A stretch of DNA of 64,000 nt from positions 24,145,151 through 24,209,150 of the forward strand of contig OW203765.1 in NCBI GenBank assembly GCA_934045905.1, written 5' to 3'. Below the pieces are notes generated by a model. That model worked only from the letters and a program-made list of their open reading frames with translations, was not told the origin of the DNA and searched no databases. The stretch's first letter is position 1; every line of letters starts with the position of its first letter. Below are positions 50,601 to 58,790 of this stretch, piece after piece. This stretch comes from Leuctra nigra (Eukaryota; Arthropoda; Insecta; Plecoptera; Leuctridae). A program made the translations under genes and the position numbers.

Positions 50601-53600
50601 AAAACATCAAGAGTTGGAGAAAAACTTCGACGGGGATTTTGCTAATGGAGTGCGGAATTTGATTATCGAGGAAGTTTTCGAGGAACTTGGGCTGGAAATT
50701 CTCGCCCTCATCATCTGTGTAAACTTCTGCATGGCATGTAACAAGGGATGATGACAACAAGGATGCTGTGTTGTCAATATCTCGACAGATGATGCTTGCG
50801 CGAACGAAATGTCAACGATGGGAGATAATTATAGCGCCGTATGCGGGAAGTGGACACAGTTGTCTTATTTCTGGGTTTTTCTGTGGATTAACCAATGATA
50901 TCTGTACTTCAAAGGTAGAAGGGCGGAAGTCCATTTCAATGATTCTTGAGATGAGCTCATAAACCAGTATCTCCCAAAGGAGAATACTTCCATATAACTG
51001 TATTTGTTGACATCAGTCAAATGGCAATTGATAGAGCTTGATTACATCGTTCCAAAATTATGAAACGCAAAATCGAGAAAATATACTTTCGCCCTTCTAC
51101 CTCTAAAGGTACAGATATTATTCGGATACATAAATCTTTGTATGAAATTCAACTGTTGAACTGTTGGGCAACAACACAAATTTTTAAATCTTCCTCCTAT
51201 TTGTTTAAATTGCTTCCTTAGAAAATCTATATGCAAAAACAGTCTCATTACTATAGGACATGACCAAATTCATCCTTCTACTTTCTTAATAATCATTCAC
51301 AGACGGGGAGTGACATAGCTGTCGAGTCCTCTATAAAGTACACCAAGTTGTCATCAGAGAGTTGCGCAAGCAAGCTGTAGCGTCCTCTATTGCCAATAAA
51401 TTATGGTATCGACAAATTTAGTAAATTTCTTTTCTTTACAGCTTTTTCTGTTCAAAATCAGGAGCCAAAACACAAATAACTAAATCTTAGCCAGGTTTTT
51501 CTCATGTTGAAATTACATTCTTCAGGACGTAAGGTTTTGAAATCTGCTATAGGCGTTGCTACTAATTACTGCTTATTTACGTCACAAACACAAGGCGCAC
51601 TTAAAGGGGGTGTAAAAACACACACCGAGAGTCGCCGACGGGGAAAAACTGCCCCCCCCAAGACAGGACGGGGGGTGGGGGAGTGGGGGGTAAAAAAAAC
51701 TTTTCCAATATCTTCCATTCTGTCTTTACGTGTTCGGGTCCGCGAGAATTATGACGTTTAAGTCTTAACACTTATACAGTTAACAGAGCGCCCAGTTGGC
51801 ACATGGCATATAGGGGGGGGGGGGGGGGGGTGATAGCAATTAGCAAGCCGGGACGACTTTGGGGAAGCGATAATTTCACGGGGAATCGATCAGAAGTAGC
51901 CCGTATTGTTGCGAGTTCTACATCATTGTTGCGAGTTCCTATACTCATTGTTGCGAGTTCTACACTCATTGCTGCGAGTATTGCTGAGTATTTCTTGCCT
52001 TGCCTGACGTTTGATTTTACAATGTCATGATCACTTGAATTCTATTTCTGAAATAAGTGAGTATTAAGATGATATATATTTTTAATTTTTGTTCAACCAA
52101 TTATGCTACTTTTGATCACGAAATAGATTTTCTTAAAATTTTCTCCAATAAACAAAAAGCTTTTCGACGTACAACAAATCGATTAATGACATAATCGAGT
52201 TTAAAATAAAACTTAACAAAGCTTGTCATAAGAGTGACTCGCTTGGTTTGCTTCAAATATTACCGAGTTATTTCATTGGCATGTTAACAATAATGTGTCA
52301 GAACATTCTCAACGTTTTTTAATCCAATTACAAATTGTTTGTTTCATGAATTTTTAATGGCAATAAGTAAAATTTCTGTATTAAAATTTTCATTTATTCT
52401 TTCTTTCACCACTCGCAAATAAAATCATCGCCTAGATGGAATTAAATATTTTATGTATCCTAATTTTATCAAATCATAATTATTTGTTCACAAATAATGC
52501 ATTTACATAGTCAATTACTTCATAAAATATTCGACATCATATATTATTCAAACTGCCCATCCGTTCATTCTATTAGCGAAATTAAACTAGCTATATAATA
52601 AAACGCTCAATGCAAAGACTGTAGTGTGTTGTGAACAGTTGAAGAATGAAGTACCCCGCTACTCGCTTGCTGTACCTGCTCAGCAAGTTATTCGGCGTCG
52701 CCCCACTCAGCAGTGATCTCAGCAGATCATCCCTCGCTGTCGCCTACACGCTGATCTTGCTGATCTTCATGGTGACCTTCCTGATCTTCGTCATGATCCA
52801 AATGTTTCATATATACTTAAATGCTCCGACATCGACAAACATGCAGACTTGGATTACGAACGTTCTTCTCATCATAACTTCTGGCATCAGTGCTGCGATC
52901 TCTCTACTCAAATCCGTCACTAAATCCAAGGAAAGTATGAAGAATTTGTTGAAAAGAATCAGGCAGGAAAAGGAGGCTATCAAATCGTTCTTGAATTTAC
53001 AAAGTGTTATTTGGATTGAAATCATATGTTTTTTATGTTACATTTCTATTGTGGGCTTAGTACAATATCAATTCATTGGTAACAGATTCCCAGAACTCTT
53101 TGCACTTCTCTATTTCATACATTTCGTTAATTATTTATCAATCATGCAATATATATCGTTAGTTTTTGTAATGCGAAATGTTCTACGTAGCATTAACTTA
53201 AATTTGCTGCATTTTAAAGAGGGTGAGAAACAAAATTCGAACATTTTTTATTTGAATCGAAATTCTAAACTTGTACATCCCATGTTGGATGTTTACCGAG
53301 GTCGAAAGCCTAATTTAATTAATTATGAATTCCAAATGTCTCATCTACGCAGCCTCCATCTAGAAATGTACCACGGAGTTGAAATTATCAACGAAATATT
53401 TGGCTCTCGAATATTGGCATTTGTAAGCTACCTTCTAATCAGTTCTACATGTAATTCATATACAGTGTTAAGCATTCCTTTAAGAGTGGAAACAACTGGA
53501 AATTATGTTTATAGAGACATTTCTTCGGCATTTTGGCTGGTTTGGGGTTGGATTGTTTTATACTTCATCGCGAATGCCTGTCAGAAAACTTGCGAAGAAT

Positions 53601-56600
53601 CTGTTAAAACGTCATTGTTGGTGCAACAATGCCTGATGGTTGATAATATTGGGGATGAAGTGAAGAAGGAGTTGAAGAGTTTCGCGGAGCAACTGCGGAG
53701 CAATAAACTAGTGCTCTCTGCTTGTGGGATGTTTGATTTGAACATGACGTTGTTGCTGAGTGTAGCGGCCACGGTGACTACTTATACAGTCATATTGTTG
53801 AGCACCAAATAAATATTGAGTCATACATTTTAGTTTGAATAATATGGATCTGTCCTAAAGTTTGGAATGTCTGTCTATAATTATACAAACTGAACTTTAA
53901 ACTGGATATTATACTTTCTAGACTTCTCCTCTAAATTGTAAATTAATAATTATTGTATTGATCACCTAATAAAGTTTCACTGTACACTTCACTGTTATTT
54001 TAACAGCCGAAACTGACTTTGATTTTGCGGACTCTATGAAAATATCCTTTCAGAGATTACTTATGAATTTATCCGAGTGATTTCCAGGCGCGTAGGAAGG
54101 GGGGGGGGGGGAGTGGGGGTCAATGACCCCCCCACTTTTCATCTTGACACCCCCAGATATAACCCCCAGATATACAAAAATGTTGATGAAGAGATCCAAA
54201 AATTCACAGATTTGCTCCATTATGAGGTTGAATTCTCAAAATTTTCCCAAGTTTTGCAAAACTAATTGAACAGAGGTATTATCCAATGAGACAATAACTC
54301 GTTTGTCCAACATGATCATCCTCATGAATACAATTTAATAATTGCACGTTACACTATGATACCAAAACATATAGGTACTTACAGATTTTCCTTATTGCTT
54401 ATTGGTTATTGCAACCGTTTTCTCATAACTTGTACATACATTCTTACATTTTACTCAACACTTGACGATACCCATACATGTATTATATGTACTTGTCCAC
54501 GGGATGATAGGTAATAAAATAAAATAAAATACAATACAAAGGAATTCCAAAATCGATTCATAATCGATTCTCTTTAGGGATTTTATCGAATAACAAAATT
54601 TACAGATTATAATGCATTTTGTCTAAGTTTCCCAAGAATATTGCATATCACACATTTTTAATTTCTTTGAAAAGGATGCCAAAATAGCTTCAAATTCGAT
54701 TCTTTTGTATCAAAAACTCAAAAAATTCCCTGCGGGGCCATAGGGGATTCTATAAAAACAAATAGAACTACAGATTATATTACATTTGTCTAAAGTTTCC
54801 ACAGAATATTGCATTTCATACATTTTAAATTTCTTTGAAAAGTATGCCAAAATAGCTTTAAGGTGGATTCTTTTGTATCAAAAACCCAAAAAATTCCCTG
54901 CGGGGCCAATGGGTATTCTCTAAAAACAAGTAGCTACAATATATATATTTGTCTAAAGTTTCCACAGAGTATTGCATTTCACACATTGTACATTTCTTTG
55001 AAAAGTATGCGAAAATAGCTTCAAATTCGATTCTTTTGTATCAAAAATTCAAAAAAGGCCCTGCGGGGCAAGTTGGGTTGCGGGCCCTCCAGACCCCCTT
55101 GTAACGGCGTCTACTTTTCCTCACATTCATTGATCCCGATAATTTTGACCCCCCCACTCAAAATGAAGTTCCTACGCGCCTGGTGATTTCTAGGTTTCTA
55201 AAAGTTTTCACGTTTGAGTTTGCTTTTCCAGATTCGTATTTTACAACAAAATGGATACCTGGAAAATCTAGCTGCATGTGATTTTGTAAAAACCAGAACC
55301 ACCCAGTTAATTGCTTTGGACCTTTCTGTTATTTTTCATATAATGTTGATAACATATTCCATGGTCCTCACCGATGGACTGCTAACTTGACGCGGTGGCC
55401 ACCTCACATTACGAGTTGGTCCTAACTATAAGTGCAGTCCAGGGTCGACCTAGTCCCATACCCTCCCCAATTCGCGGGACCCTTGGGCTGGCCTTCCCCC
55501 TCGAGATGGTGATCCCCCTGAAATCGGGTCCCACCGACCTGAAGCCCCCCCCCCCCCCCCCCCCGGTCTTCCCTTTCTGAACTGGCTTTCCCACCAGTTT
55601 CAGACTCCCCCGGATCGGGTCCGTTAGGTCGACCCCTCCTCATATCCTCCACTTATGATCAACAAAGTTAAAAGTCTAAATTAATGTGCGCAATGTAACC
55701 TCGTCGTTGACGCTCCGTTAAATTATAATAATCTAATCTAATATATTCCATGGTATTGTAGGTTTTGATTTACCTGTTTCGCTGTTCTCGCCAGACTGTT
55801 TAGCTCTCGCTGCAGCAAGGGCAGGTGCGCGCGCAAGAAGGGCACCACGAAGGGACGAAGTGGGAAGTTGGTCACATCTTGTAGGGAATGATGGAACTCC
55901 TCAACAGTGATCCCATTGCCCTGCACAAGTACAAACACAACCTGATGAAGGAATAGGTAAAGCTTTTATGTCGTCAAGTTTCATGCTAGAATTAGATCAT
56001 CGTTTTGAACATTAATTTTCATTACATTGTGTAAAATTCATGAAGTTGGAATAATACATTAATATATTTAAATAAAAAGAAAGACCGAAGCTCTGACCTC
56101 TGTTCTACATCAAAACATCAGATTTGAATATTATTTTATAAAATGATCAATCCAAGCTCGGAAGTCGGAATAATGCCAGTTGATGAATTATTTAGGTTAA
56201 ATTACATTAATTATGCGTACGACCAGTGAGGTAAGGGATGTGTGAAACGAAAAATGTCCGACCGAACCGGGGCTCGAACCCCAGACCGCTCACTAGCCGG
56301 GCGAGTGCTACCAACTTAGCTACCGGAGAGGTTCCGGATGTGAATATTTCTCGGGCAAAGACATCTCAAAAGGGAGAAGAAAAGTGTAAATGCTAAAATT
56401 TGAATCGCTCTCTCCATTACCCTTCTATAAAAATTAAGTCTAAACAGAAGATATTTTAAATCAGAAATTAATTGAACATTTTAATTAAGAACGTAGCAAT
56501 TGTCATTAAATTTTAATGAATGCGTAATTAATTAACTGTCAGAATACAACACGTGTTTTACTTCAATATCAGAGTTCCTCGCGTCCCGGGTTGAGTCCCG

Positions 56601-58504
56601 GTTCAATGGGACAATTTTCTCTTCGCACATCCCTTCCTATCATCCTGACTCCGATGAAAGTTTTAGATCTAGCATGATCGCTCACCACTAGACTGAAGAC
56701 TAACATGATCGCTCACCACTAGACTGAAGACTAACTGATAACTCACCACTAAACTGAAGACTAACATGATGGCTCACCACTAGACTGAAGACTAACATGA
56801 TGGCTCACCACTAGACTGAAGACTAACATTATCGCTCACCACTAGACTGAAGACTAACATGATCGCTCACCACTAGACTAAAGACTAACATGATCGCTCA
56901 CCACTAGACTGAAGACTAACATGATCGCTCACCACTAGACTGAAGACTAACATGATAACTCACCACTAGACTAAAGACTAACATGATCGCTCACCACTAG
57001 ACTGAAGACTAACATTATCGCTCACCACTAGACTGAAGACTAACATGATCGCTCACCACTAGACTGAAGACTAACATGATCGCTCACCACTAGACTAAAG
57101 ACTAACATGATCGCTCACCACTAGACTGAAGACTAACATGATCGCTCACCACTAGACTGAAGACTAACATGATAACTCACCACTAGACTAAAGACTAACA
57201 TGATCGCTCACCACTAGACTGAAGACTAACATTATCGCTCACCACTAGACTGAAGACTAACATGATGGCTCACCACTAGACTGAAGACTAACATGATGGC
57301 TCACCACTAGACTGAAGACTAACATTATCGCTCACCACTAGACTGAAGACTAACATGATCGCTCACCACTAGACTAAAGACTAACATGATCGCTCACCAC
57401 TAGACTGAAGACTAACATGATCGCTCACCACTAGACTGAAGACTAACATGATCGCTCACCACTAGACTGAAGACTAACATGATCGCTCACCACTAGACTG
57501 AAGACGAGCTGCCGCACTCTGTCCCCCGTGTCTGGGGCGATGTCGCCGCCGAACTGCACCAACGTGCTCAAGAAGCGCTTCATCTTCCCCAGCGTCCGCG
57601 TCCCGGCGCCGCCGGTCTGGGCGTCGACGCTCATGGACGCCGGCAGTGGAGGCGTCAAGCTGCCTGTCAACACAAACACCAGTTGCTTAGTCAACTGTGA
57701 ACGATGATATCATCAACAGAAAGCTAACTCGTTGGACAAAAAGGAGAATTTTTAAAACTGCACTGTTCGGAAATAGGCTAATGGCGACAGATCAATGACT
57801 ATGATGATGAAGAACAGGTAAGTGTGGACCGTGGGAAGGAGGGGTCGTGGCATTTTAGTAGGAAACCTTCCCAGCATTTGCCTTTCGACTGAGGAAAACC
57901 ACAAAAAAACTCAGTCGGGCACGAAGGTCGCGGGCAACGCATCTGGAGGCCTATTCTAGAACATTTTCCCAATTCCAATCCTGGTGGAATTCGGTCACGG
58001 CCATAAGGATTAACATTGCAAAAAATCGAATTCCATCAGACTTGGGAATTTAAAACTTCTACAATAGGGCCCCCGAGCCCAACAGGAGACCAATTCTTGA
58101 GACATGTAAAATCGTTTTACGTTTGCGTTGCAAACAAACTTGAAAAGTTTGAAGGCTATGGCCTAGTTGACATCTTTTTCACGTTTTAAACAATGAAAAT
58201 GTGATCGGCAAAACGTGAAATCTGAAGAATTGGCCGGTCCAGAGCGTCACTTCTCGTTATGGCAGTGAATTGAACCTCAGATCTGACAACGTCGTCCTCC
58301 ATTACTCACCTCCACTACCGACGCTCCCGTTGAGCAGCGGCGACGTCGTCCCCGACGTCGGGACGCCGTTTTGCAGTCGACTCGTGGTGGGCGACGCCCT
58401 GGGGTTGGCGTCGTCCAGCGGACTCCCCGAGGGCGTCGCGACGGCGGGCATGAGACGAGCGCCCTCGGGACTGTCCGGCGTCTTCACTCGCTCCTTAGTG
58501 TGGC
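38644..58504 (-). CDS. nvy: MTG/ETO family transcriptional co-repressor (nervy, RUNX1T1/CBFA2T type), 5' end outside view
   Basis: Eight exons read 58504-58310, 57663-57491, 55920-55774, 49398-49271, 41638-41377, 40530-40317, 39907-39663 and 38865-38644 (1586 nt, about 528 codons). Phase is continuous. The first visible exon opens in mid-codon, so an upstream start exon is missing. Domains in order: Pro/Ser-rich lead; TAFH/NHR1 ([18 protein letters not shown] to LPLLQREL); INENGKRR; a His/Pro-rich spacer; NHR2 oligomerisation helix ([19 protein letters not shown]); NHR3 coiled coil ([20 protein letters not shown]); and C-terminal MYND zinc finger ([20 protein letters not shown], then [17 protein letters not shown]) with all expected Cys/His. 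The family bridges DNA-bound factors to HDAC/NCoR co-repressors in the nucleus; fly nervy also acts in axon guidance. A gustatory receptor is nested in the 55773-49399 intron. A splice-junction minisatellite begins at the 57491 exon end. Confidence 0.93.
38865..39662 (-). other. Intron before the MYND exon of the MTG gene
   Basis: The acceptor is TCTCAACAG|AAATGT at 38865 and the donor CAGAAT|GTAAGA at 39663/39662. The interior includes a pyrimidine-rich block on the + strand at about 39150-39300 (CTTCTTC, CTCTCTCTGTC). I recognise no element. Confidence 0.6.
41161..41290. repeat. Possible LINE 3'-end fragment, MTG intron
   Basis: A GC-richer block with CCCGCGGGAGGTTGGCCCG, two copies of GGTGATCCTTTCTG, and the tail CGGCCAAGAAGAAGAAAAT is flanked by ATATACCATATG-like words on both sides. 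The shape, a compact GC segment ending in a simple A-rich tail, resembles a truncated retroelement 3' end. No reverse transcriptase sequence is present, so identity is open. Confidence 0.3.
41820..41988. mobile_element. MITE with AATCTACACAAAAAGGCTCC ends
   Basis: The left end is AAATCTACAC then AAAAAGGCTCC and TTGG. The right end is CCAAGAAAGGGAGC then TAATTTATGTGGATT, an imperfect complement. The same end sequence recurs at 16014, 20992, 43382, 43669 and 44341, which marks a dispersed family. Confidence 0.65.
43382..43560. mobile_element. MITE of the AAAAAGGCTCC family, second paired copy
   Basis: The left end is GATAATCCACACAAAAATGC then TCCACTT. The right end is AAGTGGACTC then TTTTGTTTAGATTCT. 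The arms pair imperfectly over about 28 bp. This copy is more diverged than the one at 41820. Confidence 0.55.
46767..46862. mobile_element. Short MITE, copy 1 of a two-copy family
   Basis: CCCTATTATATAAC then TTTTAATTCCCGATT and CTGGAATCCG at the left pair with CCGGAATCGGGAATATTAAG at the right. A related copy lies at 57949-58070. Confidence 0.55.
46871..47235. mobile_element. Long hairpin element with about 150-bp arms, MTG intron
   Basis: The left arm contains CCTTGAAGAGTTTTTTAATC then GATTTTTATCAATATC. The right arm ends GATATTGATAAAAATC then GATTAAAAAACTCTTCAAGG. Pairing continues inward over TTGTTAACAAAATA / TATTTTGTTAACAA and TTCAGAACAGTTCAATAAA against TTTATTGAACTATTCTGAA. The unpaired loop is short, so nearly the whole 360 bp can fold. 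Confidence 0.8.
47392..47410. repeat. Poly-G tract of 19 bases, MTG intron
   Basis: An uninterrupted G run preceded by GGTGGGGT and followed by AGGGGG. On the MTG transcript (minus strand) it is poly-C. Confidence 0.85.
47645..47935. repeat. About five copies of a 56-bp tandem repeat, MTG intron
   Basis: Each unit reads TGTGACCAAATCTTGAGATT then AAAACCATAGTTTGAACTAT then a variable TTTGAGCGGCTTGG-like joint. Units drift at the joint (GAGCGGC, GAACGCC, AAGCGCC, GATCGCC, GTACGCC). The last copy decays into unique sequence. Confidence 0.85.
49399..49515. repeat. CAA/CAT-type microsatellite abutting an MTG acceptor
   Basis: The + strand shows CAACATCAACAACAACATC and variants with two inserted ATGTTTACATAC words. 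On the MTG sense strand this is a U/G-rich (GTT)n tract running straight into the acceptor GATGTTGCAG|TCACC at 49398. It therefore occupies the place of the polypyrimidine tract. Confidence 0.8.
49516..52590. other. MTG intron between the microsatellite and the gustatory receptor
   Basis: No gene is supported. An open frame of 76 codons at 50521-50751 (+) has no recognisable domain. A G18 run lies at 51813-51830, and a short TTGTTGCGAGTTCTA-type repeat of three to four units at about 51905-51980. The related AGGTAGAAGGGCGG / CCGCCCTTCTACCT-like words near 50910 and 51095 are inverted and may mark a decayed element. Confidence 0.45.
52590..52645 (+). promoter_or_regulatory. Likely core promoter of the gustatory receptor gene
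   Basis: A TATA-like CTATATAATAAA starts at about 52590, some 55 bp before the ATG. This leaves room for a start site 25-30 bp downstream and a very short 5' UTR. Use as a promoter is inferred. Confidence 0.5.
52646..53812 (+). CDS. Insect gustatory receptor (7tm_7 family), single exon, nested in the MTG gene
   Basis: An intact uninterrupted frame of 388 aa, typical in length for insect GRs. Hydrophobic segments lie near residues 33-57, 68-88, 120-141, 149-176, 256-277, 293-312 and 366-386, giving seven membrane helices. A long loop (about 180-250) lies between the fourth and fifth, as in the GR fold with a cytoplasmic N-terminus. The C-terminus [13 protein letters not shown]...TTYTVILLS fits the GR signature, with TY at 379-380, though the usual QF after it is replaced by ST. 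GRs form ligand-gated cation channels in taste neurons; the ligand cannot be told. It is intronless and lies antisense within an MTG intron. A poly(A) signal sits at 53968-53973. No damage was seen, so it is probably functional. Confidence 0.88.
   Translation: MKYPATRLLYLLSKLFGVAPLSSDLSRSSLAVAYTLILLIFMVTFLIFVMIQMFHIYLNAPTSTNMQTWITNVLLIITSGISAAISLLKSVTKSKESMKNLLKRIRQEKEAIKSFLNLQSVIWIEIICFLCYISIVGLVQYQFIGNRFPELFALLYFIHFVNYLSIMQYISLVFVMRNVLRSINLNLLHFKEGEKQNSNIFYLNRNSKLVHPMLDVYRGRKPNLINYEFQMSHLRSLHLEMYHGVEIINEIFGSRILAFVSYLLISSTCNSYTVLSIPLRVETTGNYVYRDISSAFWLVWGWIVLYFIANACQKTCEESVKTSLLVQQCLMVDNIGDEVKKELKSFAEQLRSNKLVLSACGMFDLNMTLLLSVAATVTTYTVILLSTK
54085..55182. mobile_element. hAT-like non-autonomous element with 8-bp target duplication (4)
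   Basis: The inverted ends are CAGGCGCGTAGGAA and TTCCTACGCGCCTG. The perfect duplication GTGATTTC lies at 54077-54084 and 55183-55190. Subterminal AATGACCCCCCCAC and its counterparts lie at both ends. The interior has three diverged direct repeats of about 120-130 bp, each ending with AAAAA then a TCCCTGCGGGGCC or GCCCTGCGGGGC palindrome (about 54725, 54890, 55055). It is 1098 bp, non-coding, about 270 bp downstream of the gustatory receptor stop. Confidence 0.92.
55385..55740. repeat. GC-rich block with C20 run and AT tail, possible retroelement 3' end
   Basis: GC-rich sequence (CCAGGGTCGACCTAGTCCC, CCCCCGGATCGGGTCC, GGTCGACCCCTCC) surrounds a 20-base C run at 55545-55564. It ends in AAATTATAATAATCTAATC. 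The abrupt compositional change and simple tail suggest a truncated LINE or similar 3' UTR. No enzyme-coding sequence is seen. It lies 35 bp from the TAFH exon's splice donor. Confidence 0.35.
56226..56340 (-). mobile_element. tRNA-derived SINE fragment (copy 1), MTG intron
   Basis: On the minus strand a tRNA-like head reads CTCTCCGGTAGCTAAGTTGG (box A type) and, later, GGGGTTCGAGCCCCGG (box B). It is followed by GGTCGGACATTTTTCG and ACACATCCCTTACC. The head resembles a tRNA but the 3' part does not complete a cloverleaf, and the tail is shared with other copies, so it is a SINE rather than a tRNA gene. Confidence 0.65.
56575..56665 (+). mobile_element. tRNA-derived SINE fragment (copy 2), next to the minisatellite
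   Basis: A box-B-like GGGTTGAGTCCCGGTTCAA is followed by the family tail CGCACATCCCTTCCTATC and ATCCTGACTCC. It ends within about 15 bp of the far end of the 31-bp minisatellite. Confidence 0.55.
56675..57505 (-). repeat. 27-copy, 31-bp minisatellite built from the MTG exon-intron junction
   Basis: Read on the MTG sense strand, each unit is GTCTTCAGTCTAGTG (the last 15 exonic bases) plus GTGAGCGATCATGTTA (the first intronic bases). The exon ends at 57491 within the first unit. All 27 copies keep TCTAGTG or CTTAGTG-like sequence next to GTGAG. Variants: GTGAGT in three copies, GTGAGCC in four, GATAATG in four, and TTTAGTCTAGTG in several. One copy is 30 bp long. Variant order shows a higher-order pattern with a seven-unit period (copies 7-12 repeat as 14-19) and copies 4-7 recur as 20-23. 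There are no spacers. Confidence 0.95.
57949..58070. mobile_element. Short MITE, copy 2 of a two-copy family, MTG intron
   Basis: The left arm is GCCTATTCTAGAAC then CAATTCCAATCC and GGTGGAATTCGG. The right arm is CGAATTCCATCAGAC then TTGGGAATT and CTACAATAGGGC. It resembles 46767-46862 in the TTCC..CTGG.GGAAT core. Confidence 0.6.
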
Positions 58505-58649
58505 CTAAAAACAAACAAAATGGCTTGATTAACCTAAACAAACTCTTCAAAGTTCAAACACTTGTTGAGCGAACGTAGCGAGCGTCACCACTCTTACGAC
58601 TCTTATGACTCGTCTACTCTTTTGACACTTTCTCTGCTTTTGTCAGCAT

Positions 58650-58790
58650 TGCCCAGGTCAAGCCGGTTAACCAACCGATCTGAAATTGTGCACAAATACT
58701 AACGTAATCTAGCCCCGGTTCGGTCGGATATTTTTCACAACGCACATCCCTTCATATCATCCTGACTCCATGGAAGTCTTCCACAGAAAC
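58650..58790 (+). mobile_element. tRNA-derived SINE fragment (copy 3), upstream of the first visible MTG exon
   Basis: It contains AGCCCCGGTTCGGTCGGAT, then ATTTTTCACAACGCACATCC and CATATCATCCTGACTCC. These match the box B and tail words of copies 1 and 2. The box A half is degenerate. Confidence 0.55.

Noticed and set aside
50521..50751. A 76-codon nested gene in the MTG intron
   Set aside because: No domain, no repeat of the frame elsewhere in the window, and length within what chance allows in 8 kb of intron.
55395..55660. Coding frames on both strands around the C20 run
   Set aside because: GC-rich low-complexity sequence gives open frames in several phases at once; Pro/Gly runs come from the homopolymer.
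56226..56340. A tRNA gene on the minus strand
   Set aside because: Boxes A and B are present but the acceptor and anticodon stems do not close convincingly, and the tail recurs at 56575 and 58650, as in a tRNA-derived SINE.
56675..57505. CRISPR-like array of 31-bp repeats
   Set aside because: The repeats are directly abutting with no spacers, the genome is an animal nuclear genome, and the unit is the MTG exon-intron junction.
58270..58578. A plus-strand 102-codon gene
   Set aside because: It is the antisense of the Pro/Ser-rich MTG exon 58504-58310, whose phase joins the TAFH exon.
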